This document shows positions 36,993 to 48,026 of a stretch of 64,000 nt of DNA, piece after piece; positions within the stretch are counted from its first letter, which is position 1; every line of letters begins with the position of its first letter. The stretch lies in the NCBI RefSeq assembly GCF_007655135.1, contig NC_045132.1, forward strand, positions 2,542,001 to 2,606,000, written 5' to 3'. The position numbers and the translations under genes are program-made. The DNA is from Punica granatum. Lineage: Eukaryota > Streptophyta > Magnoliopsida > Myrtales > Lythraceae. Below the pieces are notes generated by a model. That model was not told the DNA's origin. It ran no database searches and was given only the letters and a program-made list of their open reading frames with translations.

Positions 36993-38497
36993 TACGTACA
37001 ATGACTAATACACATTCCACCATATATTCTTTATCTGTGTTTTTTTTTTCAAATTGTGATTTTTTCTATAGTGTGCACCACCTAATATATGGAAACTCAA
37101 ATGACCTCTACTAATCTACGTTCGGGTCAGATCAACTCACTGATGATTCAAATTGTTTTTTTGTTCTTTTTATAGGGGAAAAGTATACTATTAATCACGT
37201 AGGTTTGATCAATGTTATATTTTCATCTTTTTTTGTATTTTTTTGTCATTTGTACCCTTTACCATACATTGCTTTTATATTTTAATCATTCCATTAACTT
37301 TTTCATTAAATATGTTGAGTTAGATGCCATGTCAACAACATATCATCATTTTTTTTATTTCATCTTCCTCCAATTTGAACGAAATGTAGCAATTGAAACT
37401 ATCTAGTGAAATTCTTAGCGGGAAAGTTGGGGACATGCACCTTGTTCCTCTTCCGATTTATCTTAACAATTTCTTAATAAAAAATTCAAAAAGGCAAAAA
37501 AAGAAAAAGGGGAAAAAATAAATAAAAAATAATCAGAGAAAGAAGAAGAAGACGAACAGTGCGACATCTCTTCTTCTATTTCTTCACAGATCCATCGAAA
37601 ATTTGACTTGGTGATCTCTTGTACTATATATTATACATATGTATTTTCAAAACTCCACATCTAATGCAAAGAATTTCTACTCTAAAATTATACATTTATG
37701 AAAATTCATTTTCACATTACACTTCCCCAAAATTATAAAAAAAGAGAAATGACAGACGAAGAAATTGATTTCAAACATTCTATATCATGTTTCTCGAATT
37801 TTTTTCATGGTTGCTTTTAAGTGGGTTGATTACCTCCTACTCCTTTGCCCCTTCCAATTAATTTTGGTGTTTCTGTTCGAAAAGGAGTTGCATTGCTATT
37901 TTGCTTCTACTATGCCTGATTCTGGACCAAGAGGATGAAGACATGTCGCTGCCATTGCTGTTCATCTTCTTCTTTATTTGATTTTCTTTTTTTTTTCATT
38001 GACTTTTTCTAAGAATTTTAAGATAAGTCCCGAAGGAGACTAGGATAAATGTAATTGGATAAGATTTTTTAACTCGGTTCATTTTACACCTTCAGATTGC
38101 TCGATTTGGTTTAATTGGAGAAATGAAATAGTAAAAATTAATAATGTATCGTTGATATGGCAGTTAATGTAATTCAACTCAGCATATTTAATGGAAAAAT
38201 TAATGAAATAATTAAAATAAAAAAGTAACGTAAGATAAAAAATGCAAACGACAGAAAAAATAAAAAAGTGACGAGAATAGAAAAGTAATTAAATTTACTA
38301 TACTTAAAAGTGTACTTTTCCTTTTTATATGTTCATGGAGTGTACGTTTTATTGGATCATGAACCCATAAATTCTTCCTTTTCTCTCGTCAGATATCCTG
38401 ACCAGGGAGTTGGAAATAAATGGGAATGGGTAAAATTGATTATCACAAGGCAATCAATGGGAAATAATATAGTCAACCACGGCAACTCGGAAGCTAA
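36993..38497. other. Gene desert, third part
   Basis: AT-rich, with poly-T and poly-A runs. Short open frames only, without known motifs; nothing else recognised. Confidence 0.4.
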
Positions 38498-38730
38498 GGT
38501 GGTGTTTGGTTTCATAGTAGGATTTTAGAATTGTGATTTTGATTTTGATTTTGAGTGGTATAAATAGGGTCCACCCTTTGACTTTGTAAGAGTTATGTTA
38601 TTTTGTTGTGGAAAAAAGTAATATAAATGGGACCCACTCTTTGACTTTGTATGAGTTATTTTGTTTTGTAGTGGGTAGAATTAAGTTAGAATTGTGATTC
38701 TAAAATATAACTCTGAAACCAAACAGAGCC
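38498..38730. mobile_element. Tourist/PIF-Harbinger MITE with TAA duplication
   Basis: A 233-bp element has inverted ends that match over about 35 bp: TGTTTGGTTTCA is shared at the same position, as is ATTTTAGAAT further in. It is flanked by TAA on both sides (38495-38497 and 38731-38733). GTTTGG termini with a TWA target duplication define Tourist-type MITEs. Internally it has a direct repeat of a GGGWCCACYCTTTGACTTTGT-type segment. Confidence 0.8.
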
Positions 38731-38785
38731 TAATAAATCCTAGATGAAAGCATTTCCATTGCCGACACGCATCACAAAAACTTAT

Positions 38786-38925
38786 TAAAAGTTCAAAGAT
38801 TGGATCGATTATCTTAAATAAGAAGTCGAGTTGAATTTGTGAATAAAAAAATTATTACTGAGAGAGTTTTATATCTTAGTGAGTCAATTCGTTTCGAACT
38901 GAAATAGACGAAATTCCTTAGACTT
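38786..38925 (+). mobile_element. Possible SINE family 1 fragment
   Basis: A segment with TTATCTTAAATAAGAAGTCGAG followed by GAGAGAGTTTTATATCTTAGTGAGTC aligns by eye with the body of the SINE-like copies at 30328 and 34778. The A box is poor. Low confidence. Confidence 0.3.
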
Positions 38926-39789
38926 CTGAATACTATGATAAATATTGAAAAAAATAAACACATAAAATATATATATATAGAAAAGAAAATTAATTGAGTA
39001 AAATTGAGTATTAACCCTGGTATGTGAATCACTTTGGTTTTAGAATTGTTCAGTCTTCAAACCTCCAACCGGTCGGCTTTCGAACTTCCGTGCTAAAATC
39101 AAATGAGGCATTTTTCTTCATTTCCATTCATATAAAATACTTTTCCCGAATCACAAGTAGTATGTCATTGTGATCAAAGTAATGCAATGAAGGAATTATG
39201 TGTGCGTTGAATTTGAAATTTTTGCTTCCTTTTTGATAGCATATTGGCTTTTAAAAAATTGTAACCCGACGGGTAGTAGTAGCCAGCGATGCCACTGAGT
39301 AATTAACATCTCCATGGTTCATCAATCCGCCGGGCAACTTCTTGAAATTTTTTTAGATGTCAGAGGACCAAGAAATTCCTTGATATTTATACTTCGTCAG
39401 ATAGCTTGAGAAAGAACATCAAAATAGAAAAAAAAATTGTCAAAAAACGCAGAGAGTAGACTTTAAAGTTAAATTATCTATATAAAATTAACGGAATTTT
39501 GCTCTACATAATTATTTAATCGAAATTCCTAATTTTGTTAATTATCACGTGCATAATAGCAAATCAAACAATAATATATAGCGCTCTCGCTAGCCTTAAA
39601 GGCCCGCCTGGTTTGTAAAAAGATAGGCAAATTGAAATTAGAATGCCTCATTCTTATTGTGAATGTTTGTTTTAAAGAATCGAAATCTGATTTCCCTAAA
39701 CTACTGGAATGATTCCCGTAAAGTGAGGAATCATCCATCATGGGCTCTAGGGATTGAGCAACAAGATAGCCTCATAACATAGATATTGA

Positions 39790-40205
39790 ATGGAATTTTC
39801 TCGTATTTCTAAGCTTTTTTTAAAAAATTATTTTAATTTTTTAAAATTTACAAATATATAGATTTGTGGGACTAATTATCATTTTCTTACTTTTTTTTTA
39901 CTTTCTTGAAAATTATTTTTCAATTTAAAATTTTTTAAAGCATATAAGTATAGATTTGTGAAATCAATTGTTATTTTCTCAGTTTTTTTAAGTAAATTTT
40001 TTTCTCAAGGTTTTGAGCTTTTTATAAAAATTGAATTTTACAATTTTAATTTTTTAAAAACATATAAATTTAGAATTGTGGTACTAGTTGTTATTTTCTC
40101 TATTTTTTGAACTTTTTTAGAAATTGAAATTTTTACTTTTTAAAACATATAGATATAGATGTGGATTATGTGATCGGTCATTGTTTTCTTATTTTTTAAA
40201 TTTTT
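39790..40205. repeat. Decayed tandem repeat, about 105-bp period, ~4 units
   Basis: Four successive units can be lined up, each containing an AATTTTTTAAAA run, then CATATA-GAT-TAGAT, then a GTTATTTTCT-like segment (near 39840-39890, 39930-39980, 40050-40100 and 40140-40190). They are diverged and AT-rich. No function is apparent. Confidence 0.5.
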
Positions 40206-41631
40206 TGAAATTAAAATTGTTTTATGAAATTATCCTGATAAAATCAACTCACATAAAATCATATATTTTCTTTCAAAAAAATAAATTGGATCATATTTTT
40301 CTTTGTCCCTTTAGAGTGGCTTCTAAACCGTTTGATGGAGATCGAACGGTTGGGAGTTTCCAGAGGATGTCTGCAAGGCACATGGTGCGAACCTGGAGGT
40401 TGACGTTTTTGGGGACGTGTCAAGATCTAAACAAGAAACTGAGAGATAGAGAGAAGCTGGTGACAGCCAGAGGTGCTGACGGGTCGAGACGGCGACGTTT
40501 CGTTTCTCACCACGTGAAACGTGCGCTGGTTACCCTCTAATAAATACATGCACACACACAAATATTAACACATCATAATCACATCTCTCCTTCCTTTCCC
40601 CATTGCTTGGGCCGCCAGAGAGGCCACGTTCTTGTCTTTAATTGGTCAATCCAATAATTGCAAAGGCCTTCAAGGTTCAAACAGTATGAATTGAACTTAT
40701 CTCATAATATAATTTAATTTAATCCCAAGTTTATTATTTATAATTTTTTTATTCTAAAAAACCGACGTTTAATAGAAGTTTTTCTTACTTTCTCTCGAGT
40801 TAAATATAATATTCACGATTATACATTAGCTCAACCAATCGATAAGCCGTGCATCGCGCATGGGTTGATTATGCTTAAAAAATATTATATCTTTCTAGAT
40901 TCAAGATATTGTAGTAGAGGGGCGTGAACGTTATATATTTACTAGTCGTGTTCTTCTTCTTTGCTTCATTTTGATACGTTCGTGGTGTCTCTGTGCCGGC
41001 CCTCTTGCTTGTGCAATAGATCTTTCAAAATCATACGAACAATTGACCTAATTACTATGATTTCCTTGATAAAAGCTAAGAAATGACCAAAATTAATTAA
41101 GAAAAATACAGTGGAAGTCCAATTGGATGATAAAGGGTAAGATTGAAACACTGAAATCATTTGATATAATATAAGGGCAAAAGTAAATTGTGATAGATAG
41201 ATTTTTTTTAATTATAAAGGGAGTTAAGGGCCTAATACAAGAAATATAAGTCCTAGTAGTTATTAAAGGGCAGAGATAGTTCAACAACGAATCTAAAATT
41301 TCTTAGTTACCCGATGAAAGCGTTCACCACTACAATATATTATATTTGATTGTGACACAGACTTTTTATATTCTCATTAAATACCATCAAAATTTTACTT
41401 GTGATCATCATCAATCCTATTCACTGTTCATTATATTTGACATTAATTTTATTTCAACAAAGTAAAACAAAGAAATTTCGGGATGAGTATATGTATATCT
41501 ACGTTACAAATTAGAAAAGAAGTTAGCTGGTGTAACATTTCTTTTTCCCAAATTGTCCATAGTAAAAGTGACATCAAAAATTAGAGACCACTTTATTAAA
41601 AGAAAGTTGAGAATGTATTCATATTTTTTAA
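40206..41631. other. Gene desert with a GC-richer, promoter-like patch
   Basis: 40308-40560 is less AT-rich than its surroundings and contains GACGTGTCA (about 40415) and CACGTGAAA (about 40510), with AATAAATA near 40540. It resembles the proximal promoter of a lost gene, but no exon follows. A 138-codon frame over it shows no family motif. The rest holds nothing recognisable except a possible SINE family 2 fragment near 41205-41280. Confidence 0.35.
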
Positions 41632-42792
41632 GGGTTATTATCCCAAAAAATCACATAGTTTGCAAGAAATTTCAGATCTATTAATTTCTTAAATTTTGAC
41701 TTATAAATTTACAAGGTTTTACTTCGTTCTCACATCTATCAAAACGTTAATTTTCTTGTTAAATTTGCTGATGTGGCTTTTAACGTTGCATACGTGGCTA
41801 ATGGAAGCTCTACGTGGATTCCAGCAGTTTAAGAGATTTGCATTTTGATCCCCATCACTTTTGCTAATTTCCACATTGTCTCCCGACAGTTTAAGATATT
41901 TGCATTTTGATCTCCAATTCTTTCACTATTTTGCCATTTGTACTAGGTCAATGGCCAAAGAGCACACCGGCCATCGGCAATGGTGGAAGGTGTGCCTCTG
42001 GTGGGTGCCTGACCCAAAGGAAGGCGGCTGAGAGTCGGACCAACAAAGATGGTCCACTCGAAGTTCACTTCTGCTGCACAAACACCGTGAAGGCCTTCAC
42101 AGCTGACTGCTATTGTTGCTGCTTCTGTTGTTGTAGGCTTGCAGCTGTATTGGCTTGAGACACGCCTCCTTCCATGGCCGTCATCATCAAGCCGAAGAAG
42201 TGTATCTTTGCATCGTCTCCGTTCGACACGAAATCAAATCAAAATCTCACAACAAATAATAGACATTAAACCCTAGAAATTATCTCGGGATTAACTATTC
42301 TGAGGCATCGAACATTAAACCCTAGAAATTAGCATGATGAAGTCGAGACCCAATTCGAAGGACATGGAGAATGAACAAGACAATTATAGAGCCCCGAGCT
42401 ACAATTGAGTTCAACCAAGCCAAGCCCTCGACATTCACGATAGCTGGCAGCATGGTGGTGCCACCACTAAGGGCGACCGTGATAATAGGAAGTTGCAAGA
42501 GGGCCATGGATTCGAGGGCGAAGGGGGTAGCATTAGGGTTTCATGGGAAGAAGATGAAGAATGTGGTTAACTAACCAAGTTTGACGAGTTTGGCCAATGC
42601 GGTGCGGCCATGTGGCCTTCATTAGCCATGCAAGTAATATTAATGGTCACGTCAGCAAATTTGAACGGGCATTTAACATTTTGATAGATGTGGAAATAGA
42701 GCAAAACCTTGTGAATTTACAAGTCAAAATTTAAAAAATTAGTAGATTTAGGATTTCTTGCAAACTATGTGATTATTTTTGGGATAATGCCC
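41632..42792. mobile_element. Mutator-like element (TIR about 150 bp)
   Basis: Left end GGGTTATTATCCCAAAAAAT and right end (reverse complement) GGGCATTATCCCAAAAATAA start inverted repeats of about 150 bp that share AATCACATAGTTTGCAAG, CTTAAATTTTGACTT-like, CACATCTATCAAAA and TTTGCTGA segments. The flanks ATTTTTTAA (41623-41631) and ATTTTTAAG (42793-42801) could be a 9-bp target duplication with one indel. The interior (41900-42560) is GC-richer, with short frames lacking a transposase signature, so the element is non-autonomous and perhaps carries captured sequence. Confidence 0.65.
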
Positions 42793-45700
42793 ATTTTTAA
42801 GGGAAAATTACACAATAGATCCTAACGTTTACATATTATCTTAATTTTATCATAATGTCGATTATTTTTTCCTGAGGTATTATAGCATTAATGGTTAGGT
42901 TTCAAATCTATCTTACTGTAAAAGTTCCTTCCATTTTTTACGGAAATGCTGACGTGACGATTAATTGCTTGACGGCGTTGACGTAGAGAGTGAGTGGGTC
43001 CCGATATAAAGGGAAAAATTACACTATGAATTTGAACCTTTTTGTTATTTCTCAATTTTATCATAACATTTTGATGTTTTCTCAATTTTGTCCAAACATT
43101 TTGATAGTTTCTTAGTTTTATCTCAATCTTTTATTGTTTTCTCTATATTATCCCAACAGATGGCGCAAGTTTTCGCCTAATAATCAAGATGTTCCAAGTT
43201 CGATACTTATTGTGTGATTACTTGTGTCTCTTTATTAGCTATTTAGGATTTATATTTCTTTGTATTAAGTCCACAGGCCTCCATTGGATTGAAAAGGAAA
43301 AAAAATTCTTCGTTAATTATTTTTTTAGTTATAAAGAGGGACATGAGCCTAATAAATAAATGAGAAAAGAGAAATGAATGAGAAATATAGGTTTTAAACG
43401 GAAGCATGTGCTGTTATATTACATTGATTCGGCAATAATCCCCGAAAATACCCATACGATTACTAACATACCCCACCTGTGATTATTATAAGAGCTTGCT
43501 GTACAATTTTCACACTGACTCATAAGCAAACAATGACTCATAAAAGACAAGTTGCGATATCAACAATATGCACGTGGAAGTTGGGCATCATAGCCGAAAT
43601 CCCGGGACAATATATATTGAATTCACATTGGCAAAGTTAATTATGACATATATCATCGTACATATCATTTCGAATTTATAGTTTAGAGCTATTCAGCCTT
43701 TGCTTGACTAATAACTTCTCTTACGTGAATACCCTATGAATTCATGAGAAAAATAACTTCCGTCAAAAACAGTATAAGTGCTTTCATATGTAGGGTATTC
43801 TCTTGCAAGACTTTAGTAGGCAGATTCGAACTATAAATTTTATCGGGGCACTCATGTCATTTAGACAACCAGGCGATCGTACGTGTATATGGTGTGCGTC
43901 TTGTCAATTGGGAGCTCGGTTTTTATGGACTCGTGGAATAAATTTGGGTCATAAACATGGAGGGACTCATGGATTTACACAAGGTGGCAAAATCTTTGAG
44001 GGGACATATGAAATGCTAAAACTTTTGAATTAGAAGAACTAATATAAAAAATTTCATCCAAAATTGAAGCATAATATATATAATTTTTTTTTTATTAACG
44101 ATAAAAATTTAGAGGAGGGGCGACTTTCCCCTCAAACCCCTTATCCAATTGCTAGTCATAAAATAGGGGAAGGCGACTACCTTCTCATCCTTGGTCCTAT
44201 GATGAGGTGCTCTGTGTCATTTTCCGAATGGAAGGATTTGCATTAGAGGGGGATTACTTGGGACTAGGGAACAAGGAAATCGTCAAAACAAGACTTTTTC
44301 AAAAGAAAAAAAAAAGAAAGAAAAAAAATTATCGATCGCCAGCTGTATTAGTTTCGCTGCCTGGAATATTCCTCGGATTCTCCCTTAATCGAGCACGTGC
44401 TCCACGAGGAAACTGATGAATTTAGTGGTGGCATATATTTTCAGAAAATGGATAATATTATTAAATTTTTAGAGAAATCACGAGGTCTTTCAATATATTG
44501 ACGGAGGTTAATTGCCTAGCTCGGATGCTGATGAAAGACTAACTCTGTTCATTTACTGAATATATTAGGTGCATAATGGCCTTTTTTAAAATATATTTGT
44601 AAACTAATTTTGGATGATATAAATGGAAGGTAGGAAAAAAAAACATAAGAAAATGAGCGAAAATATAAAAATGAAATTAAAGAATACAAGTACACCAAAA
44701 ATTTAAAAATTCAAAAAAGAGGATGTAATATAGTTGCGTACACCTTCTTATAATAAATAATTAGAGATTTCACTTTCGATTTTTATTAGTGAAATTACCT
44801 ATACCCTTCATTTACTTTCATTTTAAATTTCCTGCACAATTTGTACTAGGCCCATATACCTTATGGCTCCTATGTAAGCAAAAAAAAAAAATAAAATCCA
44901 AAAACTCTGAAAAAATTCTAAAAAATAAATAATAAAACAAATGCGAAGGAGAAATATAGGACGAGTCATTTCATTTTTTTTTTTCAACGTCATATCTTTT
45001 GCTAAGAAGATCCGAAGTTCTTAGAATGTTCATCTAACCACCAAATTAAATCAATAAAAAATTAGATACAATTCATCGAGCGATTAGAGTCACTGTCATC
45101 TAGAAATTGTCGAAAAATCAAGCACGTGGTGGCTCTTAAACAGAGTTTTCTAAAAATAATTTCATAAATCATTATAGTCGTAATTATAATAGTACTAATG
45201 GTTTGCTCGAGTTATACAGAGATCTCGATCATTAAACTCTCTATATAGGTCTCCTTATCGAATCTACGTCATTCAAGGGCCTTAAGTGTGATAATTAATT
45301 GGGGCGGAAGGCCGAAAGAATTAATATTATGAAATGAATTTACATAGCTCCCATGGAGGCATGGTAGTGCTGTAAGTGATCATGTCAACTCCTCACGTAG
45401 AGACATTATCTCACTTCATAGAGTAACGCCATGGAAATGATCGATGGCTACGTGATGTATGTATCAGTCGGCTCGACGGTATACAAGAATGGCCCAATCC
45501 ACGACCCGTTGTCATTGGCGAAGTCTATGATAGATGTCACAACAAAAATGGTCTTTTTCACAATGTGGTAAGGAATATGAGTGGTTGAACCAATATTTAT
45601 GATTGCCCATCAATAATTTTGAGAAAGCTACTTGCCCCGTCTCCATGACCTTTCCTTTTTAATGCATATATTATATATATATATTCCGATAAATTTTCTC

Positions 45701-45980
45701 TATAGCCAATAATTTTCTTCCCTCGTGAAGGATTGGGAGGAGGAGAAGTTTGGCCATTTTGGAAATTATTAGAGGGATGGGCTTTGCTAACACGCCACTA
45801 TCAAAGAAGATGCTGCTTTACCTCAATTGTCTTTGGATTCTTAATCGAGTATCATTTCTAAGTTTATTCACCTGGTTCGACACTTATTTTCTTTAACTGA
45901 AATCTTTAGGTAAAGTCTTGCTAATGATTAGGAAAGTTTTATCCCGTAATAGACGACCCCGCTTGAACTTGAATTAGTTG

Positions 45981-46016
<36 letters not shown>

Positions 46017-47242
46017 CCCTTTCAAATACCAGATTGTAATACATACTTAAAATAAATCATTTCTTGCACTTCTCTCCATGCCCCGGCTGTTGGATAGCTC
46101 CTTTCTCGCCCGCTTTGTCTCTTCTTGAGTCTATCCAACCGCTGTTAATTAAGTAGGGGCACGGTTAAGTAGCTTTTGCAGGCACCGGTTTACTAAGGGG
46201 CACCGGGAACAATTCTATTTGATTGTTGGAAAATGTTTCTGTCCTAATCGAGTAATGGTTTCGAAGGGTATCAGTTTATAATGTGGGATAATGATCAATC
46301 GAGCGGGCCTTATAGGACCGGCAGGGCAATCAGGATGACACAAGGCATCTACATCAATGCACATCGGGTTCGAGTCGGAGTCTGGCCGCTTTCAATGGTG
46401 GACTGTTTCATCAAGAATGGCTTCCCCTGTTTTACTGAAAGAAAGGAACTTGTCTTCAAGAATTGAACCAGTAAAATTTTCATCACGAAGATAGTAATTG
46501 TTTATTTGCCTAATTGATTTTTCCATAACATTTGGATGCTGGAAGACATACGTCTTTCCATAGAAAAAAAAATAGAAATATATATCAAGTAAAATCTGAG
46601 GGAGCTAATTAAGATTTTATTGTTAATTGAAATTTTTGAAAGTAAAAATCAATAACGGGGGCAACAAATTTATCATTAGTTATTGAGACATCCCGGGCCG
46701 GAAATTGCATCTCAATTTTTAGCTGGGCCTTGATAAGAAAATGGGCCTAGATTCTAATTTTAATCAATTGACATGGCTCACTTTGGCCCAATTATATTCC
46801 AATCGGCTCTTCACGAACAAGGGGAGGCGCCGTATGTGCAGTGCAGCGGAAGGGCATATAAAGGGCACGAGAAGACCTATCGATGATAATTGCTTAATTC
46901 CGAAGTTGAGGGCGAATGACACTGACTGAACCATATTGTTTTTTAAATATGTTCCATTGGATTAGTGTCAGCAGGCCGATAAGTTGGATTAATGAATTGC
47001 TCTTTCACGGCATGTTTTAAAATGAGAGTTCGACTAGTTGTGATGGATATAGAGTACCATGGATTTCTCTTATGCGTGGTAATCAACGGGGGATGCACGG
47101 GGAACATTTCATACAATATAACGTCATAGAACAACAGAAATGGTTTAATTACGCACCAAGGTAAATCCTAGGAATTATTTTTGCGGTAGTAACATCATAT
47201 TTTATAGTCCTCGGAATTTATTTGTTTTTCGGTAGAATACTC
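42793..47242. other. Gene desert, last part
   Basis: No gene was supported. 42797-43160 carries fragments similar to Mutator-like ends (AAGGGAAAATTACAC near 42797 and again near 43008, with TGCTGACGTGACGA near 42950). It also holds a (TA)n tract at about 45976-46012 and SINE-like fragments (43320, 45845). The remainder is AT-rich and unassigned. Confidence 0.4.
45845..45985 (+). mobile_element. tRNA-type SINE family 1 copy with (TA)n tail
   Basis: TGGTTCGACAC is followed by a body alignable with 34778-34970 (AGGAAAGTTTTATCCCGTAA, then GACGACCCCGCTTGAACTTG) and directly by a long TA repeat (45976-46012), which may have grown from the tail. Confidence 0.45.
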
Positions 47243-47273
47243 CTAGGAATTAAGAGTCCTAGTCCGGATAAGG

Positions 47274-47982
47274 CTAAGGCATGTGGAACAGCTCCTTTGC
47301 ACCGCGAGGCCACACAACTTTGAGAGGTCCACTCCAGAAGAGGGCCGAGAGGAACTTGTTGGCGCTGTCGGACGGGTGAGCTCCATCGAACCACACGTAC
47401 TTAGTCGGGTCATGGCAGAGGTTGAAACCGGCGGTGGTGTTAGCACATGTGAACCCCCCGTTGAAATGCCCGCTACCACAGCATGCCGCCTGCCCTTCTT
47501 TGAAACCTTTGCAATGTAAAGAAAGCCGAAAGAGTCATAATTCGATCGATTATGTTATTGCAGGCAAACCTCTCAAGTCTCGATATATAGCATTCACGAA
47601 CAAACACGACAATGAGCAAACTGTATATATACATATATCTGTACTAGAAGTTAGTGCGCCCGCAGAAAAAGTTTTCGAGTTCAAATTTTTTAATTGATAA
47701 GTTCATTAAATCTTTTTTTGCTCCGTTCTTGACATCATTCTCTAAAAAATTCTTACTCGTTGCTGCGCACCATTTGATATAATTTTTGTTGTTCCTTTAA
47801 GATCTTTTAGAAGTTGTTTTTTTATAATACTGCATCAAGTAAAATTGTTCATAATAATTGACGAATGTATTATTTTATAGAGATAAAAAGAATTTTAGTA
47901 ATTATAATATCAAATGATAAAATTAATAAAAATGGTGAGGGGACAAAGAATAGAGAGGGAAAGTGGGGAAGGGAGAGAAAGG

Positions 47983-48026
<44 letters not shown>

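Noticed and set aside
40124..40540. 138-codon open frame as a gene
   Set aside because: Its first half is the AT-rich tandem repeat and its second half a promoter-like patch; no protein family resemblance.
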